Part shown: positions 44,153-55,434 of the stretch, piece after piece
Layout: each line of letters begins with the position of its first letter
Position numbering within the stretch: position 1 is the stretch's first letter
NCBI GenBank assembly: GCA_024516035.1
Contig: CM044966.1
Coordinates: forward strand, 22,603,185 to 22,667,184
DNA length: 64,000 bases
Source: Bactericera cockerelli
Taxonomy: Eukaryota; Arthropoda; Insecta; Hemiptera; Triozidae
Direction of reading: 5' to 3'
Notes under the pieces: model-generated
Database searches by the model: none
What the model was told of the DNA's origin: nothing
Seen by the model: the letters and a program-made list of their open reading frames with translations, nothing else
Position numbers and translations under genes: made by a program

Positions 44153-44399
44153 TCTTAATATATAAAGTCAAAGACACTCACTGACCACTGACCACTGACC
44201 ACTGACTGATCATCGCTCTACAGCCCAAACCGTAAGTCCTAGGAAGCTGAAATTTGGTAGGTAGCTTTGTCTTATAGTCTAGATGTGCAATAAGACGGGA
44301 TTTTTCGAAACTCCCACTACAACACCTGCAATTGGCGAAAAAGGATTTTTTGCTTTCACGGCCATGCCTCGGCCCGCAAAGCGGGCGACAGCCCGCTTG
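44153..44399 (+). mobile_element. Short Helitron-like element nested in the RT
   Basis: Starts TCTTAATATATAAAGTCAAA after an A and ends GCGGGCGACAGCCCGCTTG before a T. The terminal hairpin is followed by CTTG, where the usual end is CTAG. ACTGACCACTGACC is repeated near the start. Interior block CCTAGGAAGCTGAAATTTGG is shared with 25935. Confidence 0.6.
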
Positions 44400-44408
44400 T
44401 TTGATATA

Positions 44409-46328
44409 CAGTATGTCTCAGAAGTCCTGGCAATGGCCTCATAACTTTTGAATGGGTACGAATTTTTGGATTCTGTTTGTTTCTAAGGATAGGAAGTGCC
44501 CTATGGCCAATTCACTGGTGATGTCAAAATCCAGGTTCGAACCCCGGAAGTGACACTTTTTTGATAAAAATGGCCATTTCTTAAGAAATTTAAATGAGAA
44601 GGTATTTTTTTAATTTCATTTTATTAATTAACAGGTAAAAATACTGCATTCCTCAAAAAATAAATTTTCTATCACTATCAGTGGCGGAGCTATGGTGGTT
44701 TAAAACTTAAAAATCTGGTTTTTGAGACACCCTGTAGCTTTGGTACCGCGGGACTCAATACAGTCCTCAATGATTTAAAATGACGAAAAAAGTGTCTTGG
44801 AAGTACTGAAATGGATAAAACTCCGATATATTACCTCCATCAGTGCCGGAGGGTTGGATAACAATGACCTATTTTTATGACAATAATCAATTTTTATTAG
44901 TTGCATTGTCTTGAAGTGAAAAAGGGTTCGATAACAACTTTAGCTTGTGAACAATTGTTAGAATGACGACAACAACAACAACAACAACAACAAATAGATA
45001 TTGATTAGTTGAGTAAAATGTGTAGGTACCTACCTACTACATTATTGTTTTCAAACTTCAACTCTAAGTTAAGTGAAGAGAAACAGATTTATTTATCTAT
45101 TAACTAGATATCTAATTATCCACATTCATATTAGTTACCTGCCTGTTTATTTCCTAATAACCTATGTATCATGGATTTGAGTCAACCTGATTCAGGACTA
45201 TGCAGGTTCAAAATTAGTTCACTCCTGAACCTAGGTAGGTACCTACTTAAATATTTATTTGATTTAAAAGTTTACTCTCTTCGATCCTCATGGCATTGCA
45301 ATGAGTTTCTTCTCCAATGTGTCCCTTTCTAGATTCAGTAATGAGACTGCGGAATCCCCGGGTTCGATTCTCGGTGGGAAATATTATAACTCGACTATGT
45401 GGTTGGGTGTGTTGGCGGTTCACTCAACCTCATCAAGACAAATGAGTAAATACTTTAATTTAGAATAGCAATCAGTGGTGGCATTACAAGTTAAATGAAA
45501 TTCGAAAGAATGAGGGATACTTACTTATACTAGACTTGTAATGCTGTGATACCCATCACTAAAGTTGCGATGGAATAATAAAACAAAGGAACACTTAATT
45601 TATTATTTACATCTTTGTGAATGAATATGACGCCTTTTCATAATGAACTTTTAGTAACGGAACTTTTTTGACATTCAAGAGGATTGATGACAAAATGGAT
45701 TTTGGTAAGTACCTACCTATTTTTATAATTGTGATTACAATTACATTTAAGTTTGGTGTTGTTGTTGTCGTCATTCTAACAGTTGTTCACAAGCTACAGT
45801 TGTTATCGAACCCTTTTTCACTTCAAGACAATGCAACTAATAAAAATTGATTATTGTCATGAAAATAGGTCATTGTTATCCAACCCTCCGGCACTGGTGG
45901 AGGTGATATATCGGAGTTTTATCCATTTCAGTACTTCCAAGACACTTTTTTCGTCATTTTAAATCATTGAGGACTGTATTGAGTCCCGCGGTACCAAAGC
46001 TACAGGGTGTCTCAAAAACCAGATTTTTAAATTTTAAACCACCATAGCTCCGCCACTGATAGTGATAGAAAATTTATTTTTTGAAGAATGCAGTATTTTT
46101 ACCTGTTAATTAATAAAATGAAATTAAAAAAATACCTTCTCATTTAAATTTCTCAAGAAATGGCCATTTTTATCAAAAAAGTGTCACTTCCGGGGTTCAA
46201 ACCTAGATTTTGACATCACCAGTGAATCGGCCATAAGGCACTTCTTATCCTTAGAAACAAACAGAATCCAAAAATTCGTACCCATTCAAAAGTTATGAGG
46301 CCATTGCCAGGACTTTTGAGACATACTG
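44409..46328. mobile_element. Mariner/Tc1-type long-TIR MITE nested in the RT
   Basis: Ends CAGTATGTCTCAGAAGTCCT / AGGACTTTTGAGACATACTG flanked by TA. Arms of about 580 bp (44409-44990 and 45750-46328) and a 760-bp AT-rich loop. Arms contain TTCCAAGACACTTTTTTCGT and ATCAATTTTTATTAG blocks. No transposase frame. It shares its ends with the element at 59852-61171. Confidence 0.82.
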
Positions 46329-46780
46329 TATAAGAGGCGAACCATTGTATTGTAGATTCTCCTATTCTAAATGACCTTAGCTTTGATAGGAGAGTGTGAT
46401 GATTAACAAAATCAAAGGCTTTAGATAGGTCACAAAATATGCCAATTACATGTAACTTGGAGCTTAACATATCATCAAGTTGGTGTAGAAAAGTCGAGAC
46501 AGCATCAGAGGTGGATCTGTTACATCTGAACCCAAATTGCTGCTCCGCTAGTAAGTTATTGTACTCTAAAAATTCGCTTAGACGGAGAGCTACAACTTTT
46601 TCAAAAATTTTACCAAAATTATTGAGTAGTGAGATTGGTCTATAATTATTTGGGTCCGTTCGAGACCCTTTCTTATGAATAGGAACAATAGTTGAGGTTT
46701 TTAAAAAGGAGAGGAAATACGCTTGTGTGTCCTAATATCTGTGTCGAATAGATTGTTTGGTTATAATACTGCTACACAGC
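46329..46780 (-). pseudogene. Non-LTR retrotransposon reverse transcriptase, 5' part
   Basis: Minus-strand frame reads STIVPIHKKGSRTDPNNYRP, then ISLLNNFGKIFEKVVALRL, EQQFGFRCNRSTSDAV, GIFCDLSKAFDFVNH (RT motif A) and STIQWFASY, where it meets the MITE. Upstream (46690-46800) the frame has stops, so the element is 5'-truncated or decayed. The endonuclease part is not present. Confidence 0.75.
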
Positions 46781-46883
46781 TCATACTAAGAGATGTCAAA
46801 ATATCCATCCGTAAATTTAAAAAAAAAATATATATATATAAAAAATTTCGGCACCTAACCCCTGTTCTCTCCCCGTGTTGCAG

Positions 46884-46981
46884 GGCGGCTTCAAGCTGCA
46901 TGTGCTGGACTCCCTACAGCGGCCCCTGCTTGACCTTACCCCCGTCACCAAGGACACGGAGTTTGTGCGCGCGGACGCCAC
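46884..46981 (+). CDS. DOMON/EGF gene, exon 2 of those recognised
   Basis: Acceptor CTCCCCGTGTTGCAG ends at 46883; donor AC/GTAAGT starts at 46982. Phase 0 in, phase 2 out. Reads GGFKLHVLDSLQRPLLDLTP then VTKDTEFVRADAT. The GC-rich coding block stands out from AT-rich flanks. It continues the beta-sandwich module begun at 31607 and joins the exon at 55435 with the reading TAQHYQVTLPKEF. Confidence 0.75.
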
Positions 46982-47094
46982 GTAAGTGAGCCCCACGCGG
47001 GTCTCGAACCAGCGACCTCCAGTATACGAGGATTTTTTTTTTCACCAACAAGTGCTTTGAATCCGATTCGACTTCTTTTGTCTGGCCTAGTGAC

Positions 47095-47265
47095 GTTAAA
47101 CAGCGAGACTATACTTTCTCGCTAGAGGACTATAAAGAGAGAACTGACTAGCCGACCCTTGTAAGACAAGCTAGCTTGCAGTTAAACAGGGAGAGAACCA
47201 GTGTCGCGCTAAAGGACTGTAAAGAGATTGGGCTAGCCAACCCTAACAAGCCTGGCTATAATAAT
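47095..47265. repeat. Retroposon related to 39676-39960
   Basis: TCTGGCCTAGTGACGTTAAA, CGCTAGAGGACTATAAAGAG and AGGGAGAGAACCAGTGTCGC match that element in reverse. An internal duplication repeats the CTAAAGGACTGTAAAGAG part. Confidence 0.55.
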
Positions 47266-47499
47266 AATACTCTTTAGTGGAAGGTAACCAACAGGCGAGG
47301 TTAATCCTCAAAGCATTTTGAGCCTTTTTTCATGTAATTCCATGTTTCTAGGAATATTTACAGAAAATTGAAATTGTTAAAACGAAACTTTATCACAGGT
47401 GGTCCCACAGACTACAGGTTTATCATGATAATAATGACAAAAAAAAAATATATAAAAATAAATAAAAAAAGTTTTAATTATAATAATAATAATAATATT

Positions 47500-47790
47500 A
47501 GTGGAAGATAACCACCAGGCGAGGTTAATGCTCAAAGCATTTTCTACCATCTAACCCTCAGATTCTTATTATTATGTGCTCACAAACTCAAATTAATTAG
47601 GAAAAATTAATGCACTGTGGGTGGGATTCAAACCAACGGATCCCTACGCTACCTGGATTACCAAACTTAACCACTTAAGCTTTAACCACTTGACTACCAG
47701 TTCACTCGTGTCAAACCAACGGATCCCTACGCTAACTGGATTTCCAGACTTAATCACTTAACCTTTAACCACTTTACTATTACCAGTGCT
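47500..47790 (-). repeat. SINE family B with a duplicated head
   Basis: A full-length reverse copy to 47703 is followed by a second copy of only the tRNA-like head (CAAACCAACGGATCCCTACG ... ACCAGTGCT). A third fragment of the family lies at 47268-47330. Confidence 0.65.
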
Positions 47791-47974
47791 AGGAAATCGA
47801 ACTCATGACCTTCACGTTTCTAGTCTAACCATGAGTTTTCAATTCATCATCTGTCTAATAACTGAATGACAGACAATTTGGCCCCATGTGTCAACGCCGT
47901 TCGTGACTAGTTTCCGGCAACATAGGAAGATCTGTGGACCTAAAGACAGACAGACTATTAATCAAGTGGTCGTC

Positions 47975-48133
47975 GAATGGTTTACGCGCTAGTGGTTCGA
48001 ATCCCTCCCAGTGCATGCATTTTTCTTCATTTATTTGAGTTTGTGACCACATAATAATAAGACTTTGAGGGTTAGGTGGTAGAAAATGCTTTGAGCATCA
48101 ACCTCGCCTGGTGGTTACCTTCCGCTAAAGAGT
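47975..48133 (+). repeat. SINE family B
   Basis: TTTACGCGCTAGTGGTTCGA lacks the anticodon-side sequence; the body is complete. It runs directly into the family C copy. Confidence 0.65.
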
Positions 48134-48137
48134 ACTA

Positions 48138-48332
48138 TTCTCGGTAGCTCAGTGGTCAAGACGTCTGACTGGTATTCCGCAGGTCGCAGGTTCAAAACCC
48201 AGCCGAGACAGGAAGAGTTACCTACTCTCTCATATGGGATTTTGACCACATAATAATACGTCTGGAGCTTACTGCTGTTGTAATAGGACTCATTGGTCCA
48301 TGTCGGGCAGTATAAATTAAGCGATATTATTT
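48138..48332 (+). repeat. SINE family C (full length)
   Basis: TCTCGGTAGCTCAGTGGTCA, GCAGGTTCAAAACCCAGCCG, ACTCATTGGTCCATGTCGGG. Confidence 0.7.
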
Positions 48333-48445
48333 TTATTACTATTTTTGTAGGTATTTATTTAATTTAGTTTCAACAGGTAGGTACATACATTACAACGTTA
48401 AAGCCTCTATTACAATATTATATGTCAACTCCATTCAAACATATA

Positions 48446-49331
48446 CAGGGTCTTCATAAAGTCTCACCCAGGCCTAGGTTTCTCAAAAACGACTCAGAAT
48501 ATCAAAAAACGCAAAAACCCGTATTCCTTTATATTTAGAGGGATTGATTTTCAGCCAATTTTTTTTTGCCTACACGGCCCCAGTCAGGCTGGGCATGGAC
48601 CAACTTTAAAATCTTAAATATAATGGTATGTCTTGTGGCATATTGTTTTAAAGGTCTTATTAAGAAAAGTTCATTACAATAAATTTCAGTGTTCTACGAC
48701 TTACCGTTCTTGAGATACAGGGTCGGACGTCCTGCGTAATATCCCTATATTTTGACCGATAACTCGTTAACCGTAAATTATGGAGAAAATTTTTCTTGAT
48801 AATAATAACTCCTCATAGCAAGAACTTTCGAACAAGTTAAAATTTGATTTGTTTTTTCGTTAAATTTTTTTCGACTGTTCTTCCGGCTGGCTGACGAAAC
48901 CGACCAGAAACTAACATCAACAGAGTATGTCGAGTTATAACTTGTTCGAAAAGTCTCATCATGAGGAGTTATTATTAGCAAGAAAAATTTTCTCCATAAT
49001 TTACGGTTATCGAGTTATAGGTCAAAATATATGGATATTACGCAGGACGTCCGACCCTGTATCTCGAGAACGGTAAGTCGTAGCACACTGAAATTTATTG
49101 CAATGAACTTCTCTCAATAAGACCTTTAGAACAATATGCCACAAGACATACCATTCTATTTAAGATTTTAAAGTTGGTCCATGCCCAGCCTGACTGGGGC
49201 CGTGTAGGCAAAAAAATTTTGTCTGAAAATCAATCCCCCTAAATATAAAGGAATACGGGTTTTTGCGTTTTTTGATATTCTGAGTCGTTTTTGAGAAACC
49301 TAGGCCTGGGTGAGACTTTATGAAGACCCTG
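48446..49331. mobile_element. Mariner/Tc1-type long-TIR MITE
   Basis: Ends CAGGGTCTTCATAAAGTCTC / GAGACTTTATGAAGACCCTG flanked by TA. Arms of about 390 bp are highly similar, including AACCGTAAATTATGGAGAAA. The short loop at about 48840-48940 contains GTCGGTTTCGTCAGCC-like sequence in reverse. No transposase. Confidence 0.82.
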
Positions 49332-49611
49332 TATATTATGTAGTTTCCGGCAACATAAAATGAAGTGTTGTATAATAATAATAATCTGTGGACCAAAAGA
49401 AAGAGAGTCAGACTATTAGTACTTACTAGGTAATACCTACAGTAGATATACCTACCTAGTACTCTTCCATCTGACATGTAAGGTCGTTGTCTCAATGGAT
49501 AACTATCCATTGATACTTAGCTAATTAATGACGAAATCGTCATTGTAGGGGCGAACAAGAGTTTCCATTTTGAGTGACTATGATTATTTAGTGTGTTCAT
49601 AAATTATTATT

Positions 49612-49790
49612 AGTATTAAACACTTTATTAGATAAGAAGACAATACAAATAATTATTACAACAATGAAAAAATGAAAACAATATAATACAATGAAAATGA
49701 AAAAGAATAGAAAAATATATAAACATATGTTCCAACTAAACGGCGGGATTATTGCCTATGGCAATCTTTTCCACCCAACCCTTCAATAAA
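49612..49790 (-). repeat. SINE tail family H
   Basis: Reverse copy with ATTAAACACTTTATTAGATA (reverse of an AATAAAGTG signal) and CGGCGGGATTATTGCCTATG. Confidence 0.55.
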
Positions 49791-49892
49791 CATTGAACAG
49801 GCAACAGTAACAGCATTTCTTTTTTTCGTCAGTATCACAGATTAAAAAGGTAAAAATCCAGGGTCAATGACTCGTTAAATATACAACGGTTC

Positions 49893-50082
49893 ATGTCAGA
49901 TCACTGAAGTTAAGCAACTTCCATCGAGGTCAGGATTTCTGGCCATGATGGGGCTATTCCCGGTCCAATCAAGGCTGGGTGAGTTTAATCTGCTTAGATG
50001 GTTTGTGAATTTCCAGTGAATGGAGGGTAACACCCCTGTCGTAATATGACCATGCAGATGAAAGCGACGTTAAACACAAATT
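49893..50082 (+). repeat. 5S rRNA-derived SINE
   Basis: GATCACTGAAGTTAAGCAAC then CATCGAGGTCAGGATTTCTG, CAATCAAGGCTGGGTGAGTT, AATGGAGGGTAACACCCCTG, AAGCGACGTTAAACACAAAT. Confidence 0.68.
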
Positions 50083-50439
50083 AAAAAAATCTGCTGGAAA
50101 TGGACTAGATGTTAAAGTTTATGTTAAGCAAAATCTAAAAAATACTGGTGAAAAAATAACAGAGATGTTAAAGATGATATGTTTAGCAAAACCAAAAAAA
50201 AAAAACACTTTAATAAATGATCCGCTGTTTTTCATTCGTCAATATGGACCTTGACGAAACAGAGTCAACCCTACAGATGATTTTTCTTCTACATTGTCAC
50301 GTGTTTCCATCAACCTTGAACTGTTTCATTTTCTTAGCTCTAATGAAACACTATCTAGGTGATAGTCGGCTGGTACAATGCCTCTATTTTGAGCCATGTT
50401 ACTTATAACAACAACATCTTTCTTAGTATATATGCTTGA

Positions 50440-50800
50440 TTTTACTTCCGAGAAATTTCTAATATTAGAAATCCGAAGTATTGTGTTCGTTTTTGTAAAA
50501 AAAAAACATTTATTTGCTCCGATTTAATTTTTTCATATTTTTGGACGTTTCATAACCTCCTGAGCAACTTTGGTTTTGTGTCCGTCTGTCGGTCTGTCGG
50601 TCTGTTAAAAATAAGGTCCACGACTTGCCCATACAGAATTCTAGAATGTAGAAAAAACAGTTTTCTACCATATAAAACAAATTTGAAGAAAATCGGTTCA
50701 GCCGTTTTGGAGATACAAGTAATTTAGTATAAAATCTCAAAATTGCCACGTGTATACAATGTGAAACAATCACGAGGAAGTATTGTGTCCATAATTGGCA
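50440..50800 (-). mobile_element. Family G element, internally deleted
   Basis: Reverse relative to 23210-23955. Both ends are present, but the middle after the GTCTGTCGGTCTGT microsatellite is missing (about 360 versus 745 bp). Confidence 0.6.
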
Positions 50801-51121
50801 GTGTTTTTCTATGTATTTCGGTGCTAATGATTAAATTGAACAATGGATTTGGTGAAAACCGGGTCTCCACAGCAATTAGTAGACGCGTGCTCGTTGGTAA
50901 TGACCTTGCTCTGGGCATGAATCTGACGAGTTTGGTTCTTCTTGTTTGGTGTTAATGATACCTATATTCTTGTTGTTATTTAATTTGTTGATATTTTTTT
51001 TTACACTTTTTTTTACAAAACAATCAACAACAACAAATTAATAACAATATTTTTTTAAAAAAAAAACTTAGAAATATGTTTCTTCTAAGTTTGTTGCTGT
51101 TAAGGGTTGTTAAAAATAAAA

Positions 51122-51263
51122 AACCGACCTCAGTAGCTTGATCGATAAGGTGGCGGACTTGTAACCTGGAGGTCGGTGATTCAAGTCCCGGTCTCAGCGT
51201 AGATTTATTAAGGCGAGTTTGAGTTGTGGTGATATCACTGAAGTGAGTAACACAAGTATGATC
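51122..51263 (+). repeat. SINE family A (full length)
   Basis: CGACCTCAGTAGCTTGATCG through GATATCACTGAAGTGAGTAA, between two family G elements. Confidence 0.75.
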
Positions 51264-51271
51264 ACTTACAT

Positions 51272-51985
51272 TTTACTTCCGATAAATTTCTAATATTAGA
51301 AATCGGAAGTATTGTGTTCGTTTTTGTAAAAAAAAATATTTTTTTGCTCCGATTTCATTTTTTTTCATATTTCTGGACGTTTCATAACCTCCTGAGCAAA
51401 TTTGGTTTTGTGTCCGTCTGTCGGTCTGTCGGTCTGTCTGTCGGTCTGTTAAAACGATTCCTTGTAACGCGCAAATCTCGGAAACTGCTTGACCGATTTT
51501 TATGAAATTTTGTACATATCTAGGAGACATTCTGTAGATGGTCCCATTTTAAATTCATCGAATTCGTACTAGCGGCTCTTGGTGAAAGACACCATGCGCC
51601 TGACCACTAACTTTTTACTTAAATGCTTATATCTCGTGAACGGTACACCCGATTTTGATGAAATTTTGTATGTATATGCATATTATTGTTTTACACAAGC
51701 TTTTTATATTTTCTTTTTAACTAATTATAATTTGACTCTGATATTTAAGAAAATCCGAAATTTTGAACAATAAAGTCAAAAAATATGAACCACGACTTGC
51801 CGATACAGAATTTTTTGTAGAATCTAGAATGTATAAAAAACAGTTTTCTACCATATAAATTAAATTTGAAGAAAATCGATTCAGTCGTTTTGGAGATACA
51901 AGTAATTTAGTATAAAAACTCAAAATTCGCACGTGTACACAATGTGAAACAATCACGAGGAAGTATTGTGTCCATAATTGGCAGT
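51272..51985 (-). mobile_element. Family G element (near full length)
   Basis: Reverse copy with ends TTACTTCCGATAAATTTCTA and CACGAGGAAGTATTGTGTCC. It contains the (GTCTGTCG)n tract at 51413-51450 and all conserved blocks of 23210-23955. Confidence 0.65.
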
Positions 51986-51989
51986 GTTT

Positions 51990-52480
51990 TTAATCTTACT
52001 TATATTCTTGATCTTGTTTAATTTGTTGATATTCAATTTATTCATGTTCTTCCAATTTTGTTGCCATTAAAAGTAATGAAAAATAGAAGAAAATAATTGT
52101 TCTGTCGGCTGATTATAATTATGTATATTAGATTATAGTCACACAAGACTAGGCCATACATTCAAAAACAAGAGAAGTCACACGAACATTGCTCAGCATT
52201 GCCCAACAGGCGAATTCAGGATCTTGGGAACATCATTAGCGATGCAGGTGTTGACATCTTCCTCTGCACAGAGAGTGATGTGGTTGACACATTCAATTTT
52301 ATTATTGAATAAGCTTATGTATGTATTTTAAGTTTAATTTTCAATACCTAATATTAATTATAAAAATGGAGTAATTTCTGCGTGAACTTAACCAAAAACA
52401 ACCTATGTGGTCATACACACCACCAGGTCAACGTAGTAATTTCCAGATGTTGGTATGGTAACCATTGTGTTTCGTCAGGT
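51990..52480. other. No feature recognised
   Basis: AT-rich, no long frames or repeat family that I could match. Confidence 0.35.
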
Positions 52481-52612
52481 GATTGGATAATTGAACCCTG
52501 ATTTTTAAGTAAAGAGTAGAAAATATTCTTAATATTCTTTCCAGCTGGGATTTTAACCCAGGTCACCGTTTGTCTCAGCCTAGTGCGCTATTCTCCTCGG
52601 TCGCACTGACTC
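52480..52612 (-). repeat. SINE family F-like (diverged)
   Basis: AGCTGGGATTTTAACCCAGG TCACCG and GGTCGCACTGACTC match the family F head. Confidence 0.45.
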
Positions 52613-52710
52613 TATACACGGTGTACTATGTCTAGTGAAGTAATGATGGCTTCTATATCTTCAAGTTGTTCCATCACCATTTTATGTATGGTTAATGTAG
52701 TTTAGCTATC

Positions 52711-53023
52711 ATAATTATGTGTGCTAATCACTTTTATGATATCACAACTATTCAAACTCGCTTTACTAAATCTACACACCGACCTCAGTAACTTGATCGA
52801 TAAGGCGGCGGATTTGTAACCTGCAGGTCGGTGGTTCAAGTCCCAGTTTCAGCGTAGATTTATAGTAGAGCGAGTTTGAGTAGTTGTGATATCACGAAAG
52901 TGATTAACACAAATATGATAACTTTAAAGAAAAATAAAAAAAATCTACACTGACACCAGGACTACAACCATCGACCTCCAGGTCACAAGTCCGCCACCTT
53001 ATCAATCTAGCTACTCAGGTCGA
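52711..53023. repeat. Cluster of three SINE family A copies
   Basis: A reverse partial (52711-52782), a forward full copy (52783-52925) and a reverse diverged copy (52942-53023). The first two form a hairpin-like inverted pair. Confidence 0.68.
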
Positions 53024-53029
53024 TGATCT

Positions 53030-53500
53030 ATGGGTAATGTATTTGTTCCATTAGCTTCCATGACCTGTGCCATGAATGGTTCTACGAGTAACTTGAGTTA
53101 AGTGATGAAAATGATTACTCCATCGACATACTCGTACAGTCGTCTTTTGCACTTATCACTGTCAACTGCCCAGGTTATTATGAAGATCACCTTTTCTATC
53201 TTGATTGCATTTTTACCACCTCATCATCTTTGATTTATGACAGTGTAGATCTTGGACAATTATCCACCAGCCACCTCGTACATTCATGTTGTCAGAGCTA
53301 ACCTCTGCTTGGATCTGGTGCCATTATTTTCTCATCTTTGAATTTAAATGGAGATACCCTCATCTTTCTGGTCAAGGTTATTGAGTTATATTTCACTTCT
53401 GACTTCATGGACCTGGCTTTATGGAACAGATAAATGCATATAAAACTCGATGGTTTTAAATGAAAGAATCATACGTATACTCGTGCAAATGTATGTACAT
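53030..53500. other. No feature recognised
   Basis: Slightly less AT-rich than average. I looked for an exon of the DOMON/EGF gene and found none with matching phase. Confidence 0.3.
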
Positions 53501-53504
53501 TCTA

Positions 53505-53690
53505 CTTGAGTGGAAAAGATTGCCATAGGCAATAACCCCGCCCTGTAATTAGGACATTTGTAGGTATATATTTTATCATTAATCTTTTTTTCTTGTTTAT
53601 ATTGTTCATAATTTTTATCATTCAAGTTTGTACATAATATGTATGTGTCAATTAATAAAGTATTCAGTAATAATAATAATACTTTGCGAA
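53505..53690 (+). repeat. SINE tail family H
   Basis: GTGGAAAAGATTGCCATAGG CAATAACCCCGCCC, ending CAATTAATAAAGTATTC and AATAAT repeats. Confidence 0.55.
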
Positions 53691-53744
53691 ATACTACTTC
53701 ATCTCTCTCGTCTTCATGCGCGGATATAGGGGGGGGCACGGGGG

Positions 53745-54225
53745 GCACGTGCCCCCCCAGATTTTTTCGGTAAGTGGTGTTTCTCAAATTTTATTATACC
53801 TAACCCCGTATAAAAAATGAGTTAGGGGGGCACGGGCCCCAAAATAATTCCGAATTCTAAGACTAATCCCGTAAAAAAAAAAGATCTCAATAAGTTAGGG
53901 GGGCACGGGCCCCAATATAATTCCCAATTCTAAGAATAATCCCGTAAAAAAATCTCAATAAGTTAGGGCACGGGACCCAAAATAGTTCCCAATTCTAAGA
54001 CTAATCCCGTAAAAAAAAGATCTCAATAAACTAGGGGGGCACGTGACCCAAAATAATTCCCAATTCTAAAACTAATCCCGTTAAAAAGAAGATCTCAATA
54101 AGTTAGGGGGCACGGGACCCAAAATAATTCCCAATTCTAAGACTAATCCCGTAAAAAAAAAGATCTCAATAAGCTAGGGGGCACGGGACCCAAAATAATT
54201 CCGAACTCTAAGACCAATAAGAAAT
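53745..54225. repeat. About 73-bp minisatellite, 6 copies
   Basis: The unit is AGTTAGGGGGGCACGGGCCC then CAAAATAATTCCCAATTCTA, AGACTAATCCCGTAAAAAAA and AGATCTCAAT. GGGGCACGGGCCCC is internally palindromic and the G-runs could support unusual DNA structure. It abuts the degenerate Helitron that follows, whose end also carries a GTGCCCCCCCAG motif (54885). Confidence 0.8.
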
Positions 54226-54239
54226 AACTAAATAATAAA

Positions 54240-54784
54240 GTTGTCAAATCCACACAGATTGTCCGAGAAACCTGAAATTTTAACTACAGGTCCATTTGGA
54301 TCAGGGAATATATCTCTAATCTCTAGGGTTCAGCTACACGGGGTAAGGACAAAAAATGGATGGGTGACACAAAAAAATCACATTTTTCGACCGAAATGAA
54401 ATTTTTTTTCTCAAAATTTATCGTGACGGCGCCACGATTGCGGCGCTACGGCGGCGGCGTATCAACTCAAAAAGAGAAAAGTTTTAAGCAAAATTTCAAG
54501 TTTTCATTTGAGATATCACGAAATTCTGATGAGCTGTTTTTGAGCTACGTTGAGTAAGGACATAAAATGGATTGGTAAACAAAAAGTATTTAGGTTTTTT
54601 GACCTGAAATTTTTTTCGAGATTTGTCCTGACGACCCATCAACTCAAAGCGAGAATGTTTGCAAGGCTTGGAGTCTTCATTTGACATATTGATCGCGAAA
54701 TTCTGATGAGCCCAGTAAGTACAAGAAATGGATGGGTGACACGAAAAATATTGACATTTGTGTGTGTGTGTGTGTGTGTGTGTG

Positions 54785-54820
<36 letters not shown>

Positions 54821-54870
54821 TGTGCGCGTGCGCGTGCGATAGGCTTGCGAAACGGCTTGCTAGTTAGGTA
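54240..54870 (+). mobile_element. Helitron-like element (degenerate)
   Basis: TCAAATCCACACAGATTGTC CGAGAAACCTGAAATTTT, repeated ATCAACTCAAA..GAGAAAGTTTT blocks and a (GT)n tract (54759-54802) match 55842-56914. It ends GGCTTGCGAAACGGCTTGCTAG. Confidence 0.55.
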
Positions 54871-54959
54871 TATTGTGCGATTGTGCCCCCCCAGTACAAG
54901 AGGGCTATATCCGCGCATGCTCGTCTTCCTTATGGAGCTAATTTTGTAAAAATATTGTT

Positions 54960-55434
54960 AATTTTTTGTTATCTCTGTTAATAATTTATTGTTGTTTGTT
55001 TTGTATAAAAAATAAAGTGTAAATAAATAAATAATATTTCTCTATCTCGCCAGGGCTCAACACTACCAGGTGACTCTGCCCAAGGAGTTTGAGTGTGAGG
55101 ACTGCTCAATCCGGTTGCTGAGGGAGGCAATAATTGTTAATAATTTATTGTTGTTTGTTTTGTTAAAAAATAAAGTATAAATAAATAAAATAAATGAAAT
55201 AAATAAAATAAAATAAATAAAATAAATAATTTTTTTATCTCTGTTAATAATTTATTGTTGTTTGTTTTGAATACAAAAATAAAATGTAAATAAATAAAAT
55301 AAAATAAATAAAATGAATAAAATAAATAAAAATAAATAAAATAAATAAAATAAATAAAATAAATAAAATAAATAAAATAAATAAAATAAATAAAATAAAT
55401 AAAATAAATAAATAATATTTGTTTATCTCCCCAG
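54960..55434 (+). repeat. Tail/acceptor array with a duplicated exon and (AAATA)n
   Basis: The block CTGTTAATAATTTATTGTTG TTTGTTTTG plus AATAAAxTGTAAATAAATAA occurs three times (about 54975, 55130, 55240), with a long AAATA microsatellite at 55270-55410. Two of the blocks are followed by a splice acceptor and the same exon sequence (see the next two entries). Confidence 0.7.
55055..55121 (+). pseudogene. Truncated extra copy of the DOMON/EGF exon
   Basis: Acceptor CTATCTCGCCAG then GGCTCAACACTACCAGGTGA. It reads AQHYQVTLPKEFECEDCSIR then LLREA without a frameshift, and breaks off into the repeat block. It matches the first half of the exon at 55435 but lacks the WSCADVDI part and a donor. 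Notably this copy has the correct TTT length where the full exon has an extra T. Confidence 0.75.

Noticed and set aside
46216..46300. Extension of the RT frame into the MITE arm
   Set aside because: The reading after WFASY is MITE sequence identical to the other arm, not RT.
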